Shown: positions 26,965 through 35,602, numbered from the stretch's first letter. The stretch: 64,000 nucleotides of DNA from Amycolatopsis bullii (GCF_014654205.1 NZ_BNAW01000030.1:1-64000); one strand, 5' to 3'. Program-made: numbers and translations. Notes: a model not told the origin generated them from the letters alone.

Positions 26965-27330
26965 CGCCTCGGACCACTAACCCAGTCCGCACACAGATCA
27001 TTTCCTCACGAACGCCCGAGCGGTGACATCGTTCCCGGGACGCGCCAAGCCGCCGCCTCGGCGAACAGGATAGGAGCCTGCCGCAGCTCCCAACAGGGTT
27101 CCGTGGCCCTGCTGGGCTCACCCAGGGTGACGAGTCGACAACAGTGACGACATCGCACGTCCGGACATGCCGATGAGCGCGATCTGCCAAGTGAGCTTCG
27201 CGAGCTTTCCAGGCGAGCGGTACTTCAGTCACCACACGAAGGGAACGAGCCGAGCCCGGCGCGGCAAACCGTCGGTAGCGGCCGCCCAGAGTTTCTTCGA
27301 CGGCGCGTTCCTCAATGCGGGCGCCGCCGG
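26965..27330. other. Spacer between convergent TetR and LacI genes
   Basis: No supported gene. It lies between two convergent coding regions. Open frames on both strands are low quality, and no simple terminator hairpin with good symmetry was found. Confidence 0.4.
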
Positions 27331-28341
27331 TCAGCGGGTGGACGTCCGGACCGTCGCTGTCCATTCCGCTGCCCGTGCCGCACCGCGCTCGCCGAGGGCG
27401 ATCAGGGCGCAGTCGCGGCCCTGGGCGAACAGTGACTGCGTGATCGTCGTGAGGCCCGCGGCTTCCGCGTCCGGGCCGCCGTCCCACCCGGCGACCGCGA
27501 GGTCTTCGGGCACGCGCAGGCCCCGGCGGACCGCGGCGTCGAGGACGGCGAACGCGAGCTGGTCGCTCATCGCGACCACGGCGTCGGCTCCGGTGCCGAG
27601 AAGCTCGTCGGCCAGGTTCGCGGCTTCCTCGCGGTCGTTGCGCGCCACGACGGCCACGGGCAGGCCGCTTGCGTCTTCGAGGTGGTCGTAAATCCCGAGA
27701 AGACGTTCGCGCGTCACCGGAAACGACACGCCGCCGGGCGACGGTCCGGTTTCCCGGCGCGGCCGGCGGTCACGGTCGAAGGGGAAGCTCAGCACGGCGG
27801 GCCGCTGCGCGCCGGTGAAGGTGCGGGCGGCCAGCTCGCGGGCCGAGGCGCGGTTGTCGATGCCGACCACCCGCGCGCCGGGAAACGCCGGGCCGCCATG
27901 GATCGCCACCGGCTTGCCCTGCCCGGTCACGACTTCGAGCACCGGGTCGGTGTCGACGGTCGTCCAGACGATGTAGCCGTCGACCGACGCCGACCGGACG
28001 CGCTCGACGTCGTCGTCCGCGCCGGTCGTCGGGATGAGGTTCAGCCCGCTCCCCCGCTCGCGGCAAACCTCGGCGACCCCGGCCAGGAACCGGCGGGCCT
28101 GCGGGTCTTCGAAGGCGTACGCGAGGTGTTCGCCGAGCACGACGCCGATTGCGCCGACGTGCCGGCGGCGCAGCGACCGCGCTGTCGGGTCCGGCCCCCG
28201 GTAGCCCAGCTCGGCGGCCGCCTCCCGAACCCGGCGCCGCGTCTCCGGCGCGACCCGGTCCGGCTGGTTGTAGCAGTACGACACGGTCATCGCCGAAACC
28301 CCGCACCGGCGCGCCACATCGGCCATCGTGGGTCTGGACAT
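27331..28341 (-). CDS. LacI family transcriptional regulator
   Basis: 336 residues: N-terminal LacI HTH (TMADVARRCGVSAMTVSYCY, then hinge RRRVREAAAELGYRG) and a periplasmic-binding-protein-like effector domain with IGVVLGEHLAYAF, VDGYIVWTTVD, VVGIDNRAS and LAVAGWDGG. AAGGTGG precedes the ATG at 28341. It is divergent from an MFS transporter starting 31 bp away, the usual arrangement for a local repressor of a transport gene. The effector could be a sugar or nucleoside-like ligand of the transporter. Confidence 0.85.
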   Translation of the reverse strand: MSRPTMADVARRCGVSAMTVSYCYNQPDRVAPETRRRVREAAAELGYRGPDPTARSLRRRHVGAIGVVLGEHLAYAFEDPQARRFLAGVAEVCRERGSGLNLIPTTGADDDVERVRSASVDGYIVWTTVDTDPVLEVVTGQGKPVAIHGGPAFPGARVVGIDNRASARELAARTFTGAQRPAVLSFPFDRDRRPRRETGPSPGGVSFPVTRERLLGIYDHLEDASGLPVAVVARNDREEAANLADELLGTGADAVVAMSDQLAFAVLDAAVRRGLRVPEDLAVAGWDGGPDAEAAGLTTITQSLFAQGRDCALIALGERGAARAAEWTATVRTSTR

Positions 28342-28371
28342 GGGCCCACCTTAGCTGTGTATCGTTAAACA
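28342..28371. promoter_or_regulatory. Divergent promoter region, LacI/MFS
   Basis: Only 30 bp separate the two start codons. TGTATCGTTAAACA is partly symmetric and is a candidate LacI-type site. TATCGT ends about 7 bases before the MFS start ATG and no ribosome site is present, which suggests leaderless transcription of the transporter gene. Confidence 0.4.
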
Positions 28372-29537
28372 ATGCTCGTCGAGCCCCGTACCCGAATCGC
28401 GCTGGGAGCCCTCAGCGCGGCTTGCTTCGCGTCCGTGACCTCGGAGAACCTGCCTGTGGCGCTGCTGCCACAGCTCGCGGCGGGCCTGGGCGCGGACGAC
28501 TCCGCGATCGGGCTGCTGATGACCGGGTACGCGCTGGTCGTCGCGGTCTCGGTGGTGCCGCTGGTCGCGCTGACCTCCCGCTGGGACCGCCGGACGACGC
28601 GCTGCTCACCCTCGGCCTGGTCGTGGTGTCGAACATGGTGCTCGCGTTCGCGCCGACGTACGGCGTCGCGGTCGCCGCGCGGCTCGTGGCGGCCGCTGGC
28701 CACGGCGTGTTCTGGTCGGTCGTCGCGTCAATGGCAGCCCGGCTGCTCGGTCCCGGGAAGGGCGGCCGCGCGACGGCGGTCGTGTTCGCCGGGAATTCCG
28801 TGGCCTTCCTGTTCGGGCTGTCGGTGAGCTCCTGGCTCGGCGCAACGCTCGGCTGGCGGACGGCGGTGCTCGCCGTGGCAGGGGCGGCGGCCTTGACAGC
28901 GCTGGTCATACGCCTCACGGTCGGTCCGATGCCCGCGGAGACGTCGGCACCGGGGCCGCGGATCGTCGCCGACCGGGCGCTCGCCCCGGTGCACCTGACG
29001 ACCCTGCTCCTGGTGACCGGCCACTTCGCGGCGTTCACCTACATCACGGCGCTGATCGCGCGGTACGTCCACCTGACCGGCCCGCCGACGTCGGTCCTGC
29101 TCCTCGCCCACGGCACGGCCGGGCTGCTCGGCTTACTCATCATCGGCCGCCACATCGACCGCCACCCGCGCGCGACGGCGCTGGTCACGACGGCGGGCCT
29201 GGCCACCTGCATGCTGGTGCTCCTCTGGGCGCCGGGCCCGGTCGCGGCCGGCGGCGCGGTCGTGGCGTGGGCCGCCCCGGCGGCGGGCATCGGCGTGGTG
29301 CTGCAGGCGGCAGTGCTGCGGGTCGCAAAGGGACGGCCGGACCTCGCGTCGGCGGTGTACATCGTGGCGTTCCAGATCGGTATCGCGCTGGGTGCGGCCC
29401 TGGGCGGCCTCGGCGTGGACCACGACGCGCTCCCGGCCGCGGTGGCGATCGCGGCCGCGGGCGGACTCACGTCGGCTTTGGTGGTCTGGCGCGCGACGGC
29501 GTTCAAGCGAGCTGAAGGGGACTCTCCTCGCATCTGA
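28372..29537 (+). pseudogene. MFS transporter with one frame break
   Basis: A 12-helix major facilitator of about 388 residues if read through. The first frame (from 28372) gives helices 1-2 up to LVALTSRWDRR, which is the usual motif A region after helix 2. Near 28595 the frame breaks, and LLTLGLVVVSNMVLAFAPTY continues in another frame through to HDALPAAVAIAAAGG and the stop at 29537. A single missing base (or two extra) would restore it. Family resemblance is to DHA1-like sugar or drug efflux proteins. The LacI neighbour suggests inducible expression. It may be a functional gene with a sequence error. Confidence 0.7.
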
Positions 29538-29971
29538 CTGCTCTCGGTAGTTGCGAGCCAAGGTCCGCGCCGCGAGCCCCCAGTTGCTTGCCGTCCTTCC
29601 GCGGAGTTCACCATCGGCCAGTGCGCAGGATCCGACTCGGATTCGTAGCGGGTCTGCCACCGACGTACCTAGACGAGCCGGGAGTACTGCCAACTGACCA
29701 CGCCCGCGACTCCCATCTCGACGGTCGTGACGAGAAGTCTCTCCTGAAGCATCGCCCGTTACGCCAGCAACTCGACCACCAGCCGAGACTTCCGCCAGGC
29801 ACGCCTAGCCCGGCATCGGGAGAGGTCGCTGCCGCCTGCATCGGCTGCTTGCAGGACGACCGGTGTGGCCGGGTCGGGCCGGGCCGGGCCCCGGGGCCGG
29901 CAGAGATCCAACCTGTCGGCGAGCTCGCAGCCCCGGACGATTTCCGAGCCACATTCCTTTCCGTCGCTGTG
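29538..29971. other. Spacer without supported gene
   Basis: No frame carries a recognisable domain. Codon character is poor on both strands. The 3' end of the small membrane protein gene on the minus strand begins at 29972. Confidence 0.4.
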
Positions 29972-30180
29972 TCACAGCAGTCCGGCCTGGTGCAGGCGAA
30001 TCACCGCCACGAGCACGCCGCTGCTGCCGAGGAGTGCGCTGAGGAGAGGACCTTGAGGAGCGTCAGCGCCCGCGCCGCGCGCTGGTGGTCAGTTGTCGTG
30101 AGCGCCACCCCGGTGGCGGCGCCGACGGCGGTGAGCAGCACCAGTGCGATGAGGGTGACCAACGGCGTCCACATGATCAT
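29972..30180 (-). pseudogene. Small two-helix membrane protein, frame broken near its middle
   Basis: From the ATG at 30180 (preceded by GGGAGAACAGGAA) the frame gives MIMWTPLVTLIALVLLTAVG, a membrane helix, then HQRAARALTLLKVL. At about 30045 one extra base diverts the frame. The alternate frame continues with a second plausible helix (LSALLGSSGVLVAVIRL) and ends HQAGLL at 29972-29974. Together they form a ~68-residue two-helix protein. Unknown function. Confidence 0.45.
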
Positions 30181-30538
30181 TTCCTGTTCTCCCGGTCGCG
30201 AGCCCGGCCAGTCCGTGCTCGAGGACCAGCCGACCAGCCCGGGACGGGGTCCGGCACGGGCTCTGTAGCGACCCGGACAGCAGAACGGCACGCAGGTGCA
30301 GCCTGACCAGCAAGAATGCAGGGCACTATCGGCGGGAGTACGGTGTCCGACACTGTCCGGTGAGCCTCGCTGGACGGCTCCAGGTCGGCACGGGGGGTGG
30401 TGAGCATGATCTGGTGGAGATCGTCACGCTGTCCCGGCTGGCCGCTGCGCTCGATCAGCTGCGGAGTGACCGCGACCGCTGGAGTCGATCGGTACCGCGT
30501 CAGCTGGCGAGCCACGGCTCTTCCGTAGCATCTATTTC
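30181..30538. other. Divergent spacer with promoters
   Basis: This stretch separates the small membrane protein (minus) from the NUDIX gene (plus) and should contain both promoters. No clear gene, hairpin or consensus promoter pair was found. The NUDIX start is directly preceded by ATCTATTTC without a ribosome site. Confidence 0.35.
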
Positions 30539-31096
30539 GTGGCGACAGAACCCGACGAGCAAGAATCGACGCGCTGGAAGATCCACGGCGAACGACTGGT
30601 CGATGACACACGCCGTGATCGCGTCAGCATCGCCTCAGTCGAGCTACCTGACGGGGTGACCTTCGAGCAGTGGGTGTTCCGCATCCGCAAGGCCGCGATG
30701 ATGGCCGTTCTCGACGATCAGGACCGAGTGCTCATGCTCTGGCGACACCGGTTCATCATCGACCGGTGGGTGTGGGAGTTACCAGGGGGTTACGTCGACC
30801 CGGAAGAAGACCCCGCCGTGACCGCGGCGCGAGAGGTCGAAGAAGAGACCGGATGGCGACCGCTCGATGTCGAGCCGCTCGGTTCGTTGCAGCCGCTTGT
30901 GGGAAGTGCTGACGCCGAGAACCTATTGTACGTGGCTCGACGATCCAAGTACATCGGCGAACCCGAGGACATCAACGAAGCGGCGCGGGTTGCGTGGATT
31001 GAACTCGACACGGTCAGAGACCGCATCATGAAAGGTGAGATCGTCGGTGCGGCGTCGCAGGTCGCGCTACTTCACATCCTCGCATTCTACCGTTGA
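30539..31096 (+). CDS. NUDIX hydrolase
   Basis: 185 residues with a complete NUDIX box, G-x5-E-x7-REVEEE-x-G (GGYVDPEEDPAV... at about residues 83-105), which binds Mg2+ and cleaves nucleoside diphosphate-linked compounds. The sheet residues RVLMLWRHRFIIDRWVWELP resemble ADP-ribose/NDP-sugar pyrophosphatases. No signal peptide. The GTG at 30539 has no ribosome binding site but CTATTT upstream could be a -10 box for leaderless transcription. The downstream gene runs on the other strand and ends 4 bp away. Confidence 0.85.
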   Translation: MATEPDEQESTRWKIHGERLVDDTRRDRVSIASVELPDGVTFEQWVFRIRKAAMMAVLDDQDRVLMLWRHRFIIDRWVWELPGGYVDPEEDPAVTAAREVEEETGWRPLDVEPLGSLQPLVGSADAENLLYVARRSKYIGEPEDINEAARVAWIELDTVRDRIMKGEIVGAASQVALLHILAFYR

Positions 31097-31100
31097 TTGG

Positions 31101-32573
31101 CTACACCGGCGTGGGCACACCCGCAGAATTCATTTGGCTGTAGAGCCGGCGCACGCGGTGGTCGCCCTTGTGCCGGGCGAGGCGTCGGCCAACATCGGTG
31201 AGGTAGGCGCTGCCGCGGATAGACCGGACGTCCTCACTCATCCTTACTGCCTTCGTGGCCTCCGCGCATGCTTCGTCGACACGCCCTTGATCCGCGAGTG
31301 TCGAAGCAAGCAACGCCGTGTTAAATAACCTGCCCCGGTCGTACCCCTCACTCATTCCGAGTGATCGACGCGCGAACTGCTCGGCCTCGACTGGTCGACC
31401 GAGGTCTCGGAATGTATGCGCAAACTTTGCCGACAGGTATGCGCTGTCGAAATAGGCCAGCCACGCTGGTCCCGAACCCGGCAAGAATCGCTCGAAGGCG
31501 CGTTCGGCCTCGCTAAGCGAGGCGAAGCACGCCGATGTGTTTCGTTTCAGGGCATGTCCATGAGCTTCGAGGACCGCGGCTTCTGCCTGGAGGGCGACTA
31601 GGCCGGATCGCTTCGCCCGCTGCCGGGCGGCGAGCGCCATGTCAAGCGCGACGTCGCGGGACACGTCGAACGCCTTGTGCTCGTCCATCGCGGCGAATGC
31701 GGCGTGATGACTCATCGCAGCGAGCATCTCGGCCTCGAGCGCCTCGTCACCGACGTCCTGCGCGAGCTTGAGAGCGTCGCGCAGATGCCGTTGGCCTTCT
31801 GCGGGTTTGCCGACGTCGTAGGCAATCCAGCCGGCCACGTGGTGCAGCTCCGCGGCAGCGGCGAACAGTTCGTCACGTGATGCTCGATGCCTACTCGCGT
31901 CGTTCAGCATCGGTGCAACAGTCGAGGTCAGGTATGCGGTGATCGTGGTTGTGGCTCTGCTGTGCCCGCCGCCGAATCTGTTGTCAAGGCACCGAAATGT
32001 GGCGGTCATGTCGCGCACGATCTCGACGTCGGAGCTTCGCGGTTTTAGCGGGCCGACTGCCACCGGTGTTCTGGCTCCGAGCAGCGAGGCGCCGATCGCT
32101 GTGGCGCCTGCGCCTGCGGTCTTGAAGAACTGTCGCCGTTGCACGTCTTCGAGGGTAGCCGCGAGTTCAGGTTCGACTGATTCGTCGAGCGTATAAGACA
32201 CATCGAACCAGAGCAGCGTCGGTGGAACATGAAGAGCTTTCGCCCAGCGCTCGAGATTGCGCAGGTTGCTCGGCGGGGGCGCGCCGGGAGCTTCAAGGCG
32301 GCTGACTTGTGCTTGTGTCATGCCAAGCCACTGGCCGAGCGTGGCCTGTGACACGCGCGGAGTTGATTCGCGGCGGTAGGCCGCAAAGAGCTGGCCAAAG
32401 TGGCGCGCATTGATTGCAGCACTGATGCTGTCGGACTCCCAAAACGCCGCCGTCTGCTGGCGTGCGTTGGTCGAGATCAGCAGTCGGGTGCATGCGCCGC
32501 AGTGATTGCTCACGCGATGACGGGCGAGGCGCGAACCGCATCCGACGCACGTGCGCTCTGCCTTCCGCACCAA
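31101..32573 (-). CDS. Zinc-ribbon, XRE and TPR-type regulator
   Basis: 490 residues. The N-terminus has a four-cysteine zinc ribbon (C9, C12, C25, C28), then an XRE helix-turn-helix (SQATLGQWLGMTQAQVSRLE), then a QRRQFFKTAGAGATAIGASL motif that looks like a twin-arginine signal but is common inside this regulator family, and a long TPR-like helical domain (about 200-480). Family members are actinobacterial local regulators with unknown ligands. The GTG at 32573 follows GGGAGG. It is divergent from the small-gene operon starting at 32739, with a perfect palindrome between them. Confidence 0.8.
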   Translation of the reverse strand: MVRKAERTCVGCGSRLARHRVSNHCGACTRLLISTNARQQTAAFWESDSISAAINARHFGQLFAAYRRESTPRVSQATLGQWLGMTQAQVSRLEAPGAPPPSNLRNLERWAKALHVPPTLLWFDVSYTLDESVEPELAATLEDVQRRQFFKTAGAGATAIGASLLGARTPVAVGPLKPRSSDVEIVRDMTATFRCLDNRFGGGHSRATTTITAYLTSTVAPMLNDASRHRASRDELFAAAAELHHVAGWIAYDVGKPAEGQRHLRDALKLAQDVGDEALEAEMLAAMSHHAAFAAMDEHKAFDVSRDVALDMALAARQRAKRSGLVALQAEAAVLEAHGHALKRNTSACFASLSEAERAFERFLPGSGPAWLAYFDSAYLSAKFAHTFRDLGRPVEAEQFARRSLGMSEGYDRGRLFNTALLASTLADQGRVDEACAEATKAVRMSEDVRSIRGSAYLTDVGRRLARHKGDHRVRRLYSQMNSAGVPTPV

Positions 32574-32627
32574 AGTACCTCCCTCGCCCGACGTTCACCG
32601 CAGTATATGTGACGCGGCGAAGGTCTC

Positions 32628-32662
32628 GTCAGATTCCATACGTTTGATGTATGGAATCTGAC
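32628..32662. promoter_or_regulatory. Perfect 14-bp inverted repeat, putative operator
   Basis: GTCAGATTCCATAC (32628-32641) and GTATGGAATCTGAC (32649-32662) are perfect inverted copies around a 7-base spacer. The site lies between the divergent XRE/TPR regulator (start 32573) and the small-gene operon (start 32739), in a locally AT-rich stretch, the expected position of an operator serving both directions. Confidence 0.65.
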
Positions 32663-32738
32663 GTTAAGCGGCTCCGAGCGTGCGATCTGATACCCCGACA
32701 TCGTTTTCTCCGGGGCACATCAGGCAGATGCTCGAGGC

Positions 32739-32954
32739 ATGCCCGAGGTAACACACCGTGATAGGAAGGTCGGTGACGGCCTCTCGGACCGTCGGACAGC
32801 ACAGTCTGAGCCACTGTCACGAGACAAGCTGCTCGATCTCGCCGATTCCGCGCGTGAGCCGAGCGGAGACCACTCCGGATGCGATAGCGCGACTGGCCTC
32901 GGCGATCATCCGCGCCATGGGCGGCTCGACGAGTCAGGTTGTGACCTCCGATGA
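32739..32954 (+). CDS. Small hydrophilic protein, first gene of the overlapping operon
   Basis: A 71-codon ORF beginning MPEVTHRDRKVGDGLSDRR and rich in Asp, Gly, His and Arg. Its stop overlaps the next start (ATGA at 32951-32954), the spacing pattern seen along the whole chain, which supports it. However, another frame over 32850-32950 (TPDAIARLASAIIRAMGGST) also reads like protein, so a frameshift or the alternative frame remains possible. Unknown function. Confidence 0.4.
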   Translation: MPEVTHRDRKVGDGLSDRRTAQSEPLSRDKLLDLADSAREPSGDHSGCDSATGLGDHPRHGRLDESGCDLR

Positions 32955-33307
32955 TCCTGCCCGTCATGAGCTCGTTCGCGTTCCTCTGGGACGAGCCGGC
33001 CATCGAGCCGTTCACGACCTTGCTGCGACGCCACTGGGAGTTCCTGCCCGTGTTTGACGCCGACGGCCTCCTCAAGAAGATTACGGGCGCCTTCACGTGG
33101 GAGGTGGACGGCTTCGTCGACGCTCTCCGAGTCAAGAGCGAGACCGACGCCGCCGCCATCCGAATGGATCACGCCGGTGGGAAGGTCTGGGAACGCGAAG
33201 GCGACGCCCTTACCATCCTGCACCAGCTCGTCGACCTACCCGCGCCCAGCGACCCCCGCGCACCCCGCCTCGTAATCGGCTCGGCCCCGCGGGTGTGGAC
33301 ACCGTGA
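32951..33307 (+). CDS. Hypothetical protein, 118 residues
   Basis: A soluble protein with mixed alpha/beta pattern: MSSFAFLWDEPAIEPFTTLL, WEFLPVFDADGLLKKITGAF, then TWEVDGFVDALRVKSETDAA and WEREGDALTILHQLVDLP. The WEREGDALTIL strand resembles the last strand of small immunity-like or regulatory domains, but I do not recognise the family. It overlaps the preceding gene (ATGA) and the next (GTGA at 33304-33307), so it is part of a translationally coupled operon. Confidence 0.6.
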   Translation: MILPVMSSFAFLWDEPAIEPFTTLLRRHWEFLPVFDADGLLKKITGAFTWEVDGFVDALRVKSETDAAAIRMDHAGGKVWEREGDALTILHQLVDLPAPSDPRAPRLVIGSAPRVWTP

Positions 33308-33684
33308 AATGGCCGGGAGCGCGACGACAGCTCACCATCGCCGACGCCCGGCAGGCGCTGGTCTCTCTGCCGGACGTCCGCTGGCACGATCCCGAGTCCG
33401 AAGAACAGGCACGCACCCAGCTGCAAGAGATTGGCGCGATCGTCGACCGCGCACTGCGGCGAGTTCACGCGTCATCGGACGAAGCGCGGGCGTTGAAATA
33501 CGCGCAAGCGAGGTTGACAGCGTTTCTCGCGGGCTGGGGCGACCCCGACCTGATCGCACCGACACACCTCGCCCCCATGTACCAGAGCCTCATAGATGCA
33601 CTGCGCGCCCTTTCTCTGCGCTTGGCAACGAACGGAAACGCCGATCCGCCAGGTGACCCCGACGATCCCGTCTCGCGAACCTAA
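33304..33684 (+). CDS. Hypothetical helical protein, 126 residues
   Basis: A predominantly helical soluble protein: RRQLTIADARQALVSLPDVR, EEQARTQLQEIGAIVDRALR, LKYAQARLTAFLAGWG and YQSLIDALRALSLRLA, suggesting a four-helix bundle. The GTG start overlaps the stop of the upstream gene. No family recognised. Its position after the 118-residue protein suggests the two products interact. Confidence 0.6.
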   Translation: MKWPGARRQLTIADARQALVSLPDVRWHDPESEEQARTQLQEIGAIVDRALRRVHASSDEARALKYAQARLTAFLAGWGDPDLIAPTHLAPMYQSLIDALRALSLRLATNGNADPPGDPDDPVSRT

Positions 33685-33826
33685 CCCTCCGCAATCCCAG
33701 CCCGGACAGGCAGTGTGCGTACCTCCGTTCTGTCCGGTTTGCACGCCTCGACCGAACGCGAACTCCCAAACCGGGCGGTCGAGGCGCATCCAACGTGCTC
33801 ATCCCCAAACCTGGAACGTGATCACC

Positions 33827-34012
33827 ATGCACGACCTCAACAACAACACCGTGCTGCCACGGAGCCATCCGCGAATCCGCCGCGTCGATCTCGTCACCCT
33901 CGACTCCGCAGATGTACTCGCATCAAACGGCTCTGGGCCGACCGTCACCGGTCTCGCACGCAACAACTGCTTGCCTCACCGTCTAGCTGACCACGTCACC
34001 GGAACACACTGA
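33827..34012 (+). CDS. Small protein with PRIxRVD-x-T-x-S-x-VLA motif
   Basis: A 61-residue ORF starting at ATG 33827, ending in a TGA that overlaps the ATG of the next gene. The central segment HPRIRRVDLVTLDSADVLAS closely resembles YPRIHRVDDATFESTGVLAP in the protein starting at 34664, so the two are paralogs despite very different flanks. It has no signal or membrane segment. The role is unknown; a short precursor or regulatory peptide is conceivable. Confidence 0.5.
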   Translation: MHDLNNNTVLPRSHPRIRRVDLVTLDSADVLASNGSGPTVTGLARNNCLPHRLADHVTGTH

Positions 34013-34506
34013 TGACCGACTCCGAACGATCGCCGGATCAGCCCGGCACACCGCCGATGAAGCTGCTCGGCTTGATCACCGACGCCTACACCGATGCATT
34101 GGTACGCCTCGCCTACGCCGAGTGTGACCGTCATGACTGGACGTCCTACAGGAAACTTGGCTACGACCTGATCGGGGTCGGAGCACAGGTCCTCATCCAC
34201 GCCTGCGCTCGTCGTGACCAGCCGGCCGACGACCCTCGAGAGGTTGCGGCGGAAGTTGCCCAGGAGCTGCGGACCACCCTTGGCCTCGCAGAGCACGTTG
34301 CGGGCGGCTCAGCGAGCGCGGATTCGGTGGCGATGGATATCGAGGCGTTGGCCGAGGATTGCGCGCAGGCCACCGGGCGGCTGTATCGACTTGCGGCCGG
34401 GCTGTCCCCGTCAGTCATCGCCGAGATCCACCCGGTCGGCGAGGACCACGACGACGCCATCGGCAACAAGGACGACGGCCAACGGTCGGATGGTGAGCTC
34501 GCATGA
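34012..34506 (+). CDS. Hypothetical protein, helical, 164 residues
   Basis: A soluble protein with an N-terminal helical region LLGLITDAYTDALVRLAYAE, LIGVGAQVLIHACARR and VAQELRTTLGLAEHV, and a hydrophilic acidic C-terminus. No recognised family. The start overlaps the stop of the 61-codon gene and its stop overlaps the next start (ATGA at 34503), so it is strictly coupled in the operon. Confidence 0.6.
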   Translation: MTDSERSPDQPGTPPMKLLGLITDAYTDALVRLAYAECDRHDWTSYRKLGYDLIGVGAQVLIHACARRDQPADDPREVAAEVAQELRTTLGLAEHVAGGSASADSVAMDIEALAEDCAQATGRLYRLAAGLSPSVIAEIHPVGEDHDDAIGNKDDGQRSDGELA

Positions 34507-34667
34507 CCGACCACAGCAAGGTGGACACCGACCGCTGGCGCACCGACTCAGGTGAGAAGCCACTCGCCAGCAACAAGAAGAAGCGAGCGACGCCGAGCAC
34601 GGCGAAGCGATCGCGACATCCCGCTTCGAAGGGTGTCTACCGGTGGAAGCGCGAGGTCGTGGCATGA
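34503..34667 (+). CDS. Small basic protein, 54 residues
   Basis: MTDHSKVDTDRWRTDSGEKP followed by a Lys/Arg-rich stretch (NKKKRATPSTAKRSR) and WKREVVA. It is too short for most automatic calls, but is tied to both neighbours by ATGA overlaps (34503-34506 and 34664-34667), which makes real translation likely. The charge suggests nucleic-acid binding or a structural partner; function unknown. Confidence 0.55.
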   Translation: MTDHSKVDTDRWRTDSGEKPLASNKKKRATPSTAKRSRHPASKGVYRWKREVVA

Positions 34668-34969
34668 CGGCATCCTCAAGCAGTCGGCCGACCGCGATCG
34701 TTCTACGGTCGCCGTCGACCAACTATCCGCGGATCCACCGCGTCGATGACGCCACGTTCGAATCCACAGGGGTGCTCGCACCCGCGTGCGCGTCAGCGGA
34801 TTCCCGACGCGACACTGTCCACGCCGCTCGCTCCCGTTGGCCCCGCTACCGAGAGACCTCAGCCGCCGTGACCTGCGAGAAATCTCGATGCAGTGGGGAC
34901 GACGCTGGCGCCGACCCGCCGGCTGATGTGACCCACTTTCCAGTTACCGCGGAGTCACCATGCCCGTGA
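34664..34969 (+). CDS. Protein with PRIxRVD motif, 101 residues
   Basis: A hydrophilic protein whose N-terminal third contains YPRIHRVDDATFESTGVLAP, paralogous to the segment in the 61-residue protein at 33827. The rest is Ser/Asp/Arg-rich with two closely spaced cysteines (CEKSRC). The start overlaps the stop of the 54-residue gene; the end overlaps the following start by 10 bases. Unknown function. Confidence 0.5.
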   Translation: MTASSSSRPTAIVLRSPSTNYPRIHRVDDATFESTGVLAPACASADSRRDTVHAARSRWPRYRETSAAVTCEKSRCSGDDAGADPPADVTHFPVTAESPCP

Positions 34970-35325
34970 CCGACGGCGCAAGACCCCACACCTATTGGTG
35001 GGCCATCGTCCGCGCGCGGCCGCTGCACGACTACCTCGACTCCCGCACACCCACGGCTCGGATACGGCATTGGCCGACTCGCGATCCCGACTATCCGCAC
35101 ACCGTCCACCCGCTCCAGGAAGCCTTGGATGACCCTGATGACCACGACCGACACCGGCGAGCTTGCCCATGCCGTGGGCGCGGAACTGCAGCGGCAGCGG
35201 GAAGACCGTGGCTGGTCCCGCCCTGCTCTCGCCGCATGGTCCGAGGGCCGAGCGAACGCGCGAACACTCATCATGTGGGAGAAAGCCACCCGCTCGATGT
35301 CCCTGCGTCAGCTCGGCGACGTTAG
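34960..35325 (+). CDS. Hypothetical protein overlapping the XRE gene
   Basis: From the ATG at 34960, supported by CGGAG five bases upstream, the first ~60 residues read well (HTYWWAIVRARPLHDYLDSR, TPTARIRHWPTRD). After about 35129 the frame is only a shadow of the XRE gene, so the true protein probably ended near there and a frameshift removed its stop. The annotation is therefore uncertain in its 3' half. Confidence 0.4.
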   Translation: MPVTDGARPHTYWWAIVRARPLHDYLDSRTPTARIRHWPTRDPDYPHTVHPLQEALDDPDDHDRHRRACPCRGRGTAAAAGRPWLVPPCSRRMVRGPSERANTHHVGESHPLDVPASARRR

Positions 35326-35602
35326 CCGAATCTACCTGATCCGTCCCTCGCAGCTGCTGGCCCGCGCTGAGCGCCGCATCGGCTGGGATCCCGACCTGGC
35401 CGTGGACCTCGCTGTCCTGGCTGTCACCCAGCTCGACGCACTCCGTCCCGCGGCCCGCTGGGCGCAAGAGGAACTCCGCGCTGGCGGACCCCCGTTTCGA
35501 GGGCTGCGGCCCGTCGACCTCGCGCGGCTGGCGGATCGATGTCGCCTCAGCATCGCGCACCTGACCGTCCTCCTGTCCACCGAAGCGCCGGCACGCCCAT
35601 GA
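35129..35602 (+). CDS. XRE family helix-turn-helix protein
   Basis: 157 residues. The HTH lies near the N-terminus: GAELQRQREDRGWSRPALAA followed by ANARTLIMWEKATRSMSL, where the recognition helix precedes WE. A helical C-terminus follows (LAVDLAVLAVTQLDALRPA). The stop overlaps the start of the methyltransferase gene (ATGA at 35599), so the two are co-translated. It could regulate the operon or be part of an antitoxin-like pair; ATG 35129 or 35138 may be the start. Confidence 0.7.
   Translation: MTLMTTTDTGELAHAVGAELQRQREDRGWSRPALAAWSEGRANARTLIMWEKATRSMSLRQLGDVSRIYLIRPSQLLARAERRIGWDPDLAVDLAVLAVTQLDALRPAARWAQEELRAGGPPFRGLRPVDLARLADRCRLSIAHLTVLLSTEAPARP

Noticed and set aside
31535-31880. Small plus-strand ORFs inside the XRE/TPR regulator
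   Set aside because: They overlap a well-supported coding region in full and have no ribosome sites.
32177-32240. Twin-arginine signal peptide in the XRE/TPR regulator (QRRQFFKTAGAG)
   Set aside because: It lies after the HTH in the middle of a cytoplasmic regulator; the motif is a known feature of this family's linker and cannot act as an N-terminal signal.
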